From NCBI GenBank assembly GCA_024516155.1, contig JAJJXM010000052.1, forward strand, positions 186,001 to 250,000: a stretch of DNA of 64,000 nt. The letters are read 5' to 3'. Source of the DNA: Pyronema omphalodes (taxonomy: Eukaryota; Ascomycota; Pezizomycetes; Pezizales; Pyronemataceae). A program made the position numbers and the translations under genes. The notes below the pieces were generated by a model, which did not search any database, was not told the origin of the DNA, and saw nothing but the letters and a program-made list of their open reading frames with translations. This document shows positions 10,443 to 20,990 of this stretch, one piece after another. How positions within the stretch are numbered: the stretch's first letter is position 1; every line of letters starts with the position of its first letter.

Positions 10443-13400
10443 GGGCCTACTTTGAAGAATGGTTTCCGTCTGTTATAGTAGCTATGAATCTCTGGGGAGA
10501 AATGGAAATTATATCCGAGAACTATAGGAATGCATGAGAACTTTGCAATATCAAGCCGTGATCGGATGCTGAGCCGCAAGCGCTGAAACTGAAATCTGAT
10601 ACTACACGGCAACCATGTGTTGCGTTATGTCTTTTATGTGTATCAGATTAACTATGGCAAGATAAAGCGAGGGCTTCATAACTCAGCCGTTGGATCAACA
10701 TAATCTCTCAGACAGTGTTATCGATTGATTGGCACAATTTTTCTAACCGAGAATTCTAGCTGACCTTACGCTGCGGTTGTATCTTTAAAAATTCGCCCTA
10801 CCCGAATTACATACCAGAATCCCTCAGATCTTCAGAATAAATACATGGAATTCATTAGATTACATATTCTATCTATATTCAAGTCTAGTCTTCAACTCAT
10901 TTTGTCCACGTCAGTGAAAATGTATATTTTATCAATATCAACTGACAGCTCATAGATAAAAATTTTCTGCATGTCATGTCCCCAATGTAATAACCTTACA
11001 ATCTCTTACAAGCTGCACTCCTAGGTTCTAGAAAACCAACTCATCAACGTTGGTAATACCATCCAAAATTCTGGAATCTGTAATACGAGCTGACGCATCG
11101 TAGTTGCTGTCAAAGAACTTGAAGAAAAAGAAATTTTTAGCAGCTTCGCTTCTTGATACTTTAGTTATTCCGAAGGCCGTTGCAAACGACGAAGAGTTTA
11201 GCCTACTAATAGATATAACTCTTGGCAGGCGATGATGAATTGCGAGCCGGTAAAGCCTTGTATGGAAAGCCATGACATCGCGTGTCGGTGTTTCCGGAAT
11301 TTCTGAATCGGGATTGTTCCCCGAGCCGGCATCATGATAAGAGATTTCAAAAACTCTCACAATATATGCATCCATGGCATATTCCGTGATTTCGAAACCA
11401 CAACGTTAACCCGAGGAGATCGGGTCTTCATTCGAAACCATAGTTCCACGACGGAGATCAAAAGGCTAACCGGAGTCTTAATTCTTCTGGATATTTCCCC
11501 GATAGGCAAAACTCTAGAAGTATTTTAACCACCGGAAAATGCCGTAGCGGGAGCCAGGGACAATTATATGTATCAACGGATGGTAGTGTTTGGTTTGTTC
11601 CATCCTTAAATCTCGCGTGGGATTGAGTCAACCCGTAGTTTCATAAAACATATGCAGGGAGAACGTCATTCACATGCCAAGCCCATTGAATATCTTTATC
11701 ACTTTTGCATCAAAGCTGTAACAAACAGCCTCGTATCTAGACCGGAGGGCCTAAAGGTTTGGATCACCCTTCTCGCGGAATCATCGGAATTCAAAAAGTC
11801 TCAGGGAAAATATAGCCGGCATCTTGAGCCCGCGAATCTCCCATTGGTTTTTGCACCGCCTCGTAGTTACATACTGCGGTTAAGTTTGAACTGCACTTTT
11901 GTGCTTAGACTTCCATTCAAGATCATGACTTATCCAATACACTAGTTTGGTGATCTATCTCCAGTCTTGAGCGGAAGTGCAGGTGCAAAAAATCGCGAAT
12001 ACGGATAAACTAATTCCCCGGGGGTTTCCATATCAGGCAGAATGCTAGAAGCTTTACCTATAAACTTTTCATGAGACGGTCAAAACAATCATGTTAAGCA
12101 AGTCATATGTAATTCGGTAAGGAGCTAACCAGTAAGTGAAGAACCGTTAGTCTTATTGTAGTTTTGGAGAACGGAAGTTTCCAAATTAATATTCGGGACG
12201 AGAATCATCATAGGGAATATCTAAGGAACGCAACTTATTTTAGGTCCCTTTGGAACCCTGGCACAGTACTCTAAAGGTACATCATCAAAATAAGAGGATC
12301 GTCACACGCAAGCGTAGTCGTAAAATCCAAACCACGGGACGGCGCCTTCTCCGTTGCATACTGCAGTCTGCGGCTAGGGAGAGCGTCTCTGGATAAATAT
12401 ATACCCGGAATATCGGCGTATATTATCCTACATACCTCAGAAATCGCGAATACTTGACTGGGAAGGTCTATCATATGAAGCAAACGCAGTGTCTATTACT
12501 TATGTCTTTGTAATGCTAAAAATTCTCCTTCGTTTTAGTTACCGGTAAGATATATATTACGCAAAGTTGTTGTTTTGCGAGACAATCTAGCTAGCTGTTG
12601 ATACAGATACTGGACCTGGAAGGTATAGCGTAGAAACGTTTTACAAACGTATGCGCAAATCCTTTTTAATGCTTGAAGAGAAGGCGAAGATTTAGTTTGC
12701 CAATTCAAGTGATGTGGTTTTGAGGTTTGAGAAAAAAACGACGGTGTCTCTATTGCTCATACTATCTACTGGTTATGCAGGAACTCGGGAACCTCTCGCA
12801 CCCCTCTTGTAACCGGACACATTAGTTGAACCCTGAATTCGTATCTTCTCGTTTGGTTAGTTCCGAAAAGGCAAGTGAAGAACGAATCATATCTGTCTGG
12901 CATGTTGAATTAGGGTTATGGCACGTTATGACATCATCTCAACTCCAGACCCAAGTAAACTTCAAAGTCTCAACCCAAGATCAACCACAACCCCCAATCT
13001 CACCGGAGCCACCCAGCACTTCTCTCAATCCAGTAAATGCTCTAACAGTATTATCCCCCCCAAGGTAAAGTTCCAGAACCCCAAGTGACAGGTTACCAGC
13101 TTCGGCTTACTCCACGGATCCACAACGGGATCCGATTTTAGTACCCGATATGCAGGAACATCACCGGCCGCCGGGGATGAGCTAAAAGTTAAACTATTTT
13201 CTTACATACAGGAGCATCAAGTTATGATGATCTTCAGAAAAATTTTCCAAAGTCCGAACCAAAAGAAACCAAGGCTAACTTGTGTATGTATCACGGCCAT
13301 TAGTCAAGCTTAATCTTAAGCTACTTTTTATCTCCGGTCGATCAGGAATGGTTTTAGAAGCCCCACCGGAGTCGCATCGGAGTATCATTGGAATTTCTAG

Positions 13401-14058
13401 AAGATTTATTATCTCCGAATCCTCCTTGATAAGAACTACATAGTCAGTGTCGTGTGATGATCTTTGGACCGATGATTATGTCATCATTCGACAACTTAGT
13501 TTACAAGTTACAAGTATCTCCGACCGATACGGAATAACCGTGGACCTTCTACATATAGGAGATCCACAATCTGGAGTCCAAAAGATCAACCAAACAGTAA
13601 ATTCCAATAGAATATGTACATGGTCAAGACCGAGATTTCCATACGGCTGAATCATAGATGAGACTGTAAGTTGAACTATGTATATGCAGGGATTGATACG
13701 AACCGTACATAGTCTACTTACTTCGGAGAACCCCGAGTTCCCATTGGGATGCATACAAATTATAAAAATACTGTATGCAAACCTCGTATACCATCTATGA
13801 ATCGTGAGGCTTGGGGAAGATCTTGGAGTAGAGGTTAAGAACCACCTTAGAATCGATGCAGGAGTTGATGTTTTTATAACTGTCAAACGTCGAGAGCATC
13901 CGATAATGAATTGCTTGGTGATGAAATATCATCATCGTCATTTTTGGCGCTGTATGTACTTTCTTCGGAATATCACCGAAGAATGACTCCAGAGCAATAC
14001 ATTTGAAGATCAAAGCGCAGCGTGGTAGAGTGTGTTGTACTGGTATAATTTGGCATTT
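10443..14058. other. gene-poor stretch between GH43 gene and repeat copy 2
   Basis: About 3.6 kb, AT-rich, without a supported gene. The longest minus-strand frame (11028-11375) has a vague BTB-like pattern, with a Tyr/Leu-rich helix around FHTRLYRLA, but no intact domain or splice partners. It may be decayed coding or transposon sequence. I see no terminal repeats that would define an element. Confidence 0.45.
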
Positions 14059-14738
14059 ATCTAAATAATTATAATCTCCAGTTCTGTGTAACAACCTGTA
14101 ATGGAAAAGATCTGCGAACCAGGGTGTGATGGCCAATGGTGGTTTTGTACCGCGAACGAAAACCTGGCACTAGAAACACCTCTGATGCATCTCTGATGCA
14201 TCTCGGCAACCTTCGCAATCACACCAGGTTACCCGGATAGCGCAGTAACCAATAGGCATTGCAACGAAGCGAGGTGGGAACTGAGCAGTGGCCGAAAACC
14301 GGTTTTTGAGTTCGATGGCATTCCAAATGTTTCTGGCACTGACAGACATCGCAATTCTGCTTGGGAAAGTAGCAGGGCGCTCGCACTACAGTTGGCATCT
14401 ATAAAATAGGATAATTCCACCGTCCATTTTGAATCCTGTAATCACTGCTTGATGCGACTGCGGTATTAAAAAAAAGGTGAGTTTTTACCTATGGTGACAT
14501 GCTTTCCCCAATGCTTCTTCTTGAAAACAATGAACTGACGAGCAGTAGCATATGAAGCAGAACAGTAACAGGTAAAAAGGTGAGTTCTACCTGTGTCAAC
14601 ATACTTTTCCCGCTGCTTTTTCTCAACTACAATGAAACTTATCTAACATTTCAGGCCAGAAACATTGCCGATGGGGGCTGGAGGGAAGCTCTTGGAGGAA
14701 ACATTCTCCGTGGGTTTGTATATTTTCTTATTCTTGCG

Positions 14739-14972
14739 CTCTTTTCTTTCTCTTTTTTCTTTCTCTTTTTTCCTTCTCTTTTTTTCCTTCTCTTTTTTCT
14801 TTCTCTTTTTTCTGTCTCTTTTTTCTTTTGCTTTTTTTTTCTCTTTTTTCTTTCGCTTTTTTCTTTCCCTTTTTTCTTTCACTTTTTTCTTTCACTTTTT
14901 CTTTCTCTTTTTCTTTCTCTTTTTATTTCTCTTTTTATTTCTCTTTTTATTTCTCTTTTTCTTTCTCTTTTT
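14739..14972 (+). repeat. pyrimidine-rich tract of copy 2
   Basis: Counterpart of the tract at 5068-5346, about 45 bases shorter, with TTTTTATTTCTC variants near its right end that copy 1 lacks. Confidence 0.9.
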
Positions 14973-15212
14973 TCGTCCTACCGCAAATGTACATAAATTA
15001 AATAAATCAATTTTTGAAATCATATAAAAAATATTGGGCACATGTTTTCAGATATATCTTGAGGAAATGTCACCGTGAACGTGTATCGAACGTTCTTTTG
15101 ATATGATCCAGTAGACATTGAAAACAACTACAGTGACTCAGTTAGAGATATGAAGTTTTAGATTCTTTATGTTTGTTGTACTTATACTTATGGAGAACTT
15201 ACAAGCGGAACA

Positions 15213-15731
15213 TTCTTTCTTTTTTATTTTCATTCTTATTTTCATTGTCATTGTCATTTTCATTCCTTTTTTATTCTTATTCTTATTTCTTATTTCTTAT
15301 TCTTATTTCTTATTCTTATTTCTTATTCTTATTTCTTATTCTTATTTCTTATTCTTATTTCTTATTCTTATTTCTTATTCTTATTTCTTATTCTTATTTC
15401 TTATTCTTATTTCTTATTCTTATTTCTTATTCTTATTTTTATTCTTATTTTTATTCTTATTTTTTATTCTTATTTTTTATTCTTTTTTTTATTCGTTTTT
15501 TTATTCTTATTTTTTATTCTTATTTTTTATTCTTATTTTTTATTCTTATTTTTTATTCTTATTTTTTATTCTTATTTTTTATTCTTATTTTTTATTCTTA
15601 TTTTTTATTCTTATTTTTTATTCTTATTTTTTATTCTTATTTTTATTCTTATTTTTTATTCTTATTTTTATTTTCATTCTTATTTTCATTCTTATTTTTA
15701 TTTTCATTCTTATTTTCATTCTTATTTTCAT
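15213..15731 (+). repeat. ATTCTTATTT minisatellite, short allele
   Basis: Counterpart of 5587-6213. The 11-13-base TTATTCTTATTTC/T array is retained, but the 12-base CATTCTTATTTT array has only about five units here, against about 17 in copy 1. It creates the same kind of artificial open frames. Confidence 0.9.
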
Positions 15732-16491
15732 CTGGCCACGACCACGAAGAGCTCTTTTGCTTCAGGAAGCCAAGCTTATTGCTTGGGAACGATTCCGTGT
15801 GGCTGATTAATCTGCGATTCAATGTTTAGATCAATTGCTACAAATGTTAATGGTGAAGGCGACCAATTTTGATGGGGGCATTCTCAACACTCGGGGATTT
15901 CACCAGGTAACTCCCATGCTTGAAGGGTCAGTCTGTGGGTGAAGTTCTACGTTTTGAATGCTACGGTCGTTAGCCCCAGTTCAGGCTGCCGCTAATCCTG
16001 TATACTCAGGTCAGATTGATTGCATCGGCGACGGCTGCGAACACAAGGTTTCACTCTAAATTCTACAGCATTAAGTCGAATCTTTGGAAAATATCTCTTC
16101 CTGTCGGATGTATTGTCAAGTTTAAATTTGCCTGCTTGATGACCGTTTTTGAGCACACTCGAGAGATTCTTAGACAAATATAAGGATATTTCCGTACAAG
16201 CATTCTGGAGGCAAGGGTTTGTTTTGAAAGACCACAGAAAAATCAAAATGAGAAAAAATTGCCCAAGTTGGCTAGAAATATACATTTTCTTATGAATGCA
16301 TCAATGAAGACAAACATAATACGTAGCACCGTGATCCGATGCCCTCATGGAGTACTGAAGTTCTCTATGAGAACCCTGCATACTAGATAATATTTTTCGC
16401 CTCAACGTCGGAACTACCTGTAGCCTCTATCGGAGTCCTTCTCTGTTAAGAAGACACCGTTCGACATGTGAACTCATGAACTGGCCTACAC

Positions 16492-16543
16492 ACTCGTGCC
16501 TAAGGATGGCGGCGCGTCAGCGCCGCCATCCTTAGGCACGAGT
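16492..16543. repeat. perfect 24-base-arm hairpin inside repeat copy 2
   Basis: Arms 16492-16515 and 16520-16543 are perfectly complementary around GTCA. It is the same structure as at 6977-7022 but three base pairs longer, starting ACTCGTGCC and ending GGCACGAGT. Confidence 0.92.
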
Positions 16544-17196
16544 AAGAGACTATTCCTGATCATGGATGAAATAGAAATTTTAAAAAGCGATTCATTACGA
16601 GCAGAAACATTATTTAGCCTACCCAGAATAAATTTTGCCTTTCAACCACCGTTCGCTCTATAAATTGTCGAGTCAATTTCGATTCCCATTCACACGGCCA
16701 ATTTCACAACTTTTAACAGCCGTGAAGAACTGACGTTGGATTGCATCACCATTCATCATCTCAAAATTACACAAGTATTTCTCGTGTCTGACGGATGCAA
16801 CATGCACGGTTGGTAGTTTTAGAGGATAATGCTGATTTTACCGCTGGAAATATTGGTTATTAAATACCGCTTCTGCCTAGCGAATGAATTTTTATTCTAT
16901 AGATTATGTATCTAAATCCCAGGTTACTTCAAGCTGCCATAACTTCCCTCCGCAGCGCCATACTTTGTCATTTTTTTTTTCATTTCACTAGGAACATTTG
17001 ACAGGCTCTTCTGTGCATGCAATGCGCCTGCATTATAAAGGTTGTGACAGAAACGGGTTCGGTACTAATCAGCACTGTACACTTAGTCCAAGCGACAACA
17101 GTGGCGACAGATTGTAACTGTGAAGGCCGGCCGAAGGCCGGCCACAAAGCACACAATCGCTTGTATCTTGTAAATAGCTTGCCTCTGTCATAATAA

Positions 17197-17296
17197 GGCG
17201 GGATGGCCGAGTTGGTTATGGCGCCAGGTTAAGGTTACCTTAATATCGATTCCTGGTTCGGGAAACTGAGCGTGGGTTCAAGTCCCACTTCCGTCA
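17197..17296 (+). tRNA. tRNA-Leu (anticodon AAG) with 16-base intron, copy 1
   Basis: Class II tRNA: acceptor GGCGGGA/TTCCGTC plus A, D stem GCC/GGC, anticodon stem CCAGG/CCTGG with loop TTAAGG|T, and a long variable arm around TTCGGGAAACTGAG, as expected for leucine. The intron is 17235-17250, after position 37, and contains CCTTAA, complementary to the anticodon loop. The anticodon AAG is at 17231-17233. A and B boxes (TGGCCGAGTTGG, GGTTCAAGTCC) are present. A conserved trailer ACATTCTTTTT supplies the Pol III terminator. Mature length is 84 bases. Confidence 0.95.
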
Positions 17297-17849
17297 ACAT
17301 TCTTTTTATCTTTCTCTTCCTTTTCCTTATGTCTAGTTTTTAACTGCTGCGGTATAGCAAGCAAGCTTTTTTCTCGGAACAATTGAGTCCGTAGTCTTGG
17401 CACAACTGCCATTACTCGGCCCGAATGTGATTGAGACCCGGTCTGTTCATAGTCAAGGGTCGGTTATCGGCATGGAACTTTCAAACTTTCTTCCTATACA
17501 TAAACATACACTGTTGACTACCTTGCATCTACATCCTGAATCTGACGTGGTCCTACTAAACACTTTACACATCTCATACCAAAATTCTTAGCTTTTAAAA
17601 CCGCTCAAACTCTTAAAAAAAAATGCCGATAGATCCGCTATCAAAGTTTGTTTCACCTTTCAGGCTTACGATAAATATGCCGCGTTTTCCGTTGTTCGGA
17701 ATACCCTATAGCACCATATACTTTCGGCCCGAGTCGAGACTGCTCTATGGTTTTAGCCAAGCCTCTACCACTAGCGGTAAAAGTTATGTTCACCGCCTCG
17801 GCTTCCGAACTCCCCGGACTGGAGAAAGAGAGAAGGACAAAAAGAATGT
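17297..17849. other. spacer between inverted tRNA-Leu genes
   Basis: About 550 bases without a supported gene, bounded by two tRNA-Leu genes that converge on it. Confidence 0.5.
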
Positions 17850-17949
17850 TGACGGAAGTGGGACTTGAACCCACGCTCAGTTTCCCGAACCAGGAATCGA
17901 TATTAAGGTAACCTTAACCTGGCGCCATAACCAACTCGGCCATCCCGCC
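17850..17949 (-). tRNA. tRNA-Leu (AAG) with intron, copy 2
   Basis: All 100 bases are identical to the gene at 17197-17296, on the opposite strand; the intron is 17896-17911. The T-rich terminator trailer lies at lower coordinates. The 5' flank CATAATAAG resembles that of copy 1. Confidence 0.95.
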
Positions 17950-18157
17950 TTATTATGTTAGGTTTATATGTTAAGCCATTACCATATTAATACAGTTACA
18001 AAGTGGTATTGATGAAGCGTAATGCTGGATCTTCATTCCGTCGTTGATTCATAGCTATGTATAGTATGTACACATGGGGTATCTGTCATACATTATGTCG
18101 TAGTCCACCTCTTTTGCTCGGCTCTTTGATGTTTCCCCAACGCTTCATGACTTTCGC

Positions 18158-19225
18158 CTACTGGTCCTTAGACCACCCAGGCACAAGTTTGTTACTTGGC
18201 TCATTCTTCCTGTCCAGCACCTTTCTAGCGCTCTCCGCTCCAACAATCGGCAAGTTTCCCCTCTCCAACAAGCCAATCTGCACCAGAACACTCGCCTGAT
18301 CCCAATAAATGCTCTCCATTGCCAACTTCCCTCCCCTGAAAGCCACAACACTAACCAACGCCACTTCAACTTCCTTCTCCGTCGGTGGCACTCCCGGCAA
18401 CATCCACGGAACCTCGCAAGAATGTCTAAACGAAATAACCATCTCATCAACAATTCTGTCACTTCCGACCGTCCTACTAACTAACGTCACTCTCATTGAA
18501 GGCGGGTTGTTAGGGATGAAGTAGTCTTTATAAAACCTATAAAGATCATCGTAACCAGATCCTCCGGTAAGAGTAGGGACGTGGTTTACGTAGGGGGACG
18601 AGACCATGGTGTCCATAGTTGCATCGGGGTTCTTCGAGGCGAATTCATGCGCTAGATGCTCGTCCCAGATAGCTTCTAGGTCGATGTGGTAGGGGCCTAT
18701 GGTGGCTCGGAGGAGTGATAAGGTACGGGAAAAGGAAATGCCGTGAGCAAGCCGGGAGAAGGTTGGGAGCGTGGTTTGGGCAAAGCCCACGGGTGCATCG
18801 TATAACCGCACCCGGACATTGCTGGAGGTAGGGAGAGAGAAGGGGGTGCTCTGGGGGAGATGGAGCAAGACGCGGACATCGGGGTGGAAGGAGCTGCTGG
18901 GGAGAGAGGTGGGGTAGTAGGCTGCTACGGAGCCGAGTTGACGAGAGGGTTTGGTTGCGAAGGAGAGGGCATGCGAGGCTGCGGCTCCGAAGGCTGGATG
19001 GTGTTAGATTCCATTAGATAGATAGATGGTGATGGGTTGGAGGTTGGAGGTACCTAGGATGGCATAGCGGTCGTTGGATTCAAGCTCGTCAGTTACGTAT
19101 TCTATGCTGTCTTCGTTGGCTCTGGTAAGGAGATGGACAGCATATCCTTCGGTGTCCCAAGGAGAGATGTCAAAGGTTGTCTCATCGACTGCGATAATGA
19201 GTGTGGGCTTTGGGCGGCGGGACAT
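18158..19225 (-). CDS. DLH-like / NTF2-like (SnoaL-type) fusion protein
   Basis: Two exons, 19225-19054 and 18993-18158, with a 60-base intron (GTACCT...CATCCAG), giving 335 residues. I chose the start at MSRRPKPTLIIAVDE because the frame upstream looks like leader sequence. The N-terminal half resembles a dienelactone-hydrolase-like alpha/beta fold (AILAFGAAASHALSFA, VAAYYP), but the position of the usual nucleophile elbow (GxCxGG) reads GAAAS, so it may lack hydrolase activity. The C-terminal half is NTF2/SnoaL-like: DLEAIWDEHLAHEF, TMVSSPYVNHVPTLTGG, FRHSCEVPWMLPGVPPT, ESIYWDQASVLVQIGLL. The architecture is common in filamentous fungi, often named carboxymethylenebutenolidase-like. Substrate and role are unknown; probably cytosolic, as no signal or membrane segment is seen. 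Confidence 0.85.
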
Positions 19226-20990
19226 GTTGGAGGTGGGGTTGGTGTTGGTGGAGGTGTTGTTGCTACTGCTACGGAGCTGGCCACACAGTCTACTGTGAGC
19301 CTCCTTGAACAGCGATCTGATAGACACGACGGCGGTTGGTAAGATGCAGGGAAGAGGTATTTTCCGCAAAAAATAGGTTGTAATAATCGCTCGATTGATT
19401 CAATTCAAGATAGATGTTCTCTTGGCTAAGGATACGAAGCTTTACTGAAGCTTTGTGAGCTTTGACAGAGCTGAGGTGGTGTTGCAATCAGTCTGATGCA
19501 ACACCACCGGCAAAGCAGCCAATTGCAAAACATCTTTTTCGGCTATTTTCTAATTTTCTCTGCAGGTGTGTGCGAATGTCTTATCTATTACTGCGCAAGC
19601 AACTCGAAAAAGACGGCAGATACGACACCGAGACAATTGGTTATTCATCGCTCGGTGTAGACGAGGGAGAATGGTCCTGACTCCTGTCACCACGAAGGTA
19701 TATCTTGGCATTCTGTGAAAGCCGCCGCTATGTATATTCAAATAGGGTCCACAAACAAAGGGTCCTGCTTTTAAGGCGGAGTTTCCATGGCTTGCGTAAC
19801 AGGTGATGTCAGTCTCCGAGGGAATGGAGTTGAAGAGGGTCTCCGAGAAAGGATTTGCGAGAAATGGTTCCCAACGTCGGTTCGCTCTCCGCAGTCAATG
19901 TCGTGCCGTAAAACCTGCCGAGTCCCACTTGGATTAGAAAATGCTCCCTCGCCGTCCATCAGATATGACTCGAATGTCCGTCAGATATAGCAATCAGATA
20001 ATGTACTCTCAGGTACATACATCCCCTAATGCAGACGTAAACCGAGCCGCCTCACTAGCCATCTCATCGAGCTCTGACATCTCACCGCTCCTACACCACC
20101 AACTTACTTACACTTCCACCCAATATCCATCTTCCAGGCTATGGCACCATACCCTTCCCCCCAATCTATCACTCAAGCTGCCCTCCCTCAGGCTTCCTCC
20201 CACCAACCCCAATCCTGCCCTTCTCCTCCGACGCTACATCGGCATTTGCCTCCTCCGCTGCTTCGCGATATCTCCGTTCCACCAGCGTTTGACATGGACC
20301 TGCCACGCACGAAACACATGCACCTCAGCCTTGTTGCACCGCGTGGCAAAGTCAACGGAGTTTCCCGAATTGCCAAAAATAAGGATCATGTACCGCCAAT
20401 ATAGCCTCTCCGCGCTTCGTCGCGCCTCGACTTTCAAGCTTCACTCTTCCCCCCTAACTTACGTATTCACTCAATCTGAACTTTCGTCAGCAGGTGCGTC
20501 TGCACGGCATCAACCCATGAACACTTCCTTCTGTTGATACACACCGCCATATATATCCCAATGAATTGAACTTCTTGTCCCAAAATCAACTTTATACAAA
20601 TCAACTCTTCCATCATCGCAGTATCAGATCCGCTAGCAGCAGCCGAAGGTGGGGCCGAATTTCCTTGCAGAATCGAGATCCGCCCACCGCTGTCATCGTA
20701 TTCAGTCTTTTCCCTGTTGGCTGATGCAAGCGACACTAATCAGTGGGGGCTGGCCATTTCATTCTTTCCGCCGAGCTGTTTTGATACATCCCGTTCGTCT
20801 TCCATCGTAAAAGCCCATTCAGTGCAGTTGCAGCGTCCGTCAGCCGTTGCCTGCCTCAGCCGAACGACCCACTCATTCCATTACCGTTTGGAAGTACGCG
20901 CCCACATTCCCGAGTTGCGCGAGAAAAATTATACAGATATCAGTTCGAATAGCTATCTTTCCGAAAACATACACCAGAGCCTAATGGGAG
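19226..20990. other. long spacer upstream of DLH-like gene and zinc-finger regulator
   Basis: This 1.8 kb separates two divergently transcribed genes and probably holds both promoters and a long 5' leader for the regulator. Several medium open frames around 19.9-20.5 kb have biased Ser/Pro composition and no domain; I do not call them genes. Confidence 0.5.
19475..19508. repeat. 12-base perfect inverted repeat in a promoter region
   Basis: GGTGGTGTTGCA (19475-19486) and TGCAACACCACC (19497-19508) flank a 10-base spacer that can itself pair further (TCA/TGA). It sits about 250 bases upstream of the DLH-like start codon. It could be a binding site or a transcript hairpin; there is no direct evidence for either. 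Confidence 0.6.

Larger units (their letters stand above)
14059..17165 (+). mobile_element. dispersed ~3.1 kb non-coding element, copy 2 (Helitron-like?)
   Basis: Second copy of the element at 4382-7649, same orientation, differing by scattered substitutions and mainly by the length of its simple-sequence tracts. The shared start is preceded by A (14059), and the proposed CTTG end (17160-17163) is followed by T, as in copy 1. The hairpin at 16492-16543 and the GGCCGGCC pair at 17125-17143 are retained. Its right end is only about 31 bases upstream of a tRNA-Leu gene. It has no coding capacity. High similarity implies a recent duplication or transposition. Confidence 0.75.

Noticed and set aside
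11028..11375. Minus-strand 115-codon frame with a faint BTB-domain pattern
   Set aside because: Match is too weak, there are no splice partners restoring a domain, and the surroundings are non-coding.
14580..15829. The equivalent repeat-protein frames in element copy 2
   Set aside because: Same reason; their lengths change with the number of tract units.
4382..17165. Composite element with the two repeats acting as long terminal repeats around 7650-14058
   Set aside because: No transposase or retroelement genes lie between the copies; the interval holds a tRNA gene and an ordinary GH43 gene, so independent insertions or duplication fit better.
20234..20437. Minus-strand stretch ILIFGNSGNSVDFAT resembling a flavoprotein NAD(P)-binding loop
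   Set aside because: Only one short motif; frames on either side are closed or low-complexity, so at most a decayed fragment.
19941..20537. Plus-strand 198-codon frame upstream of the zinc-finger regulator
   Set aside because: Ser/Pro/Leu-rich without domain; overlapping frames on the other strand are equally open.
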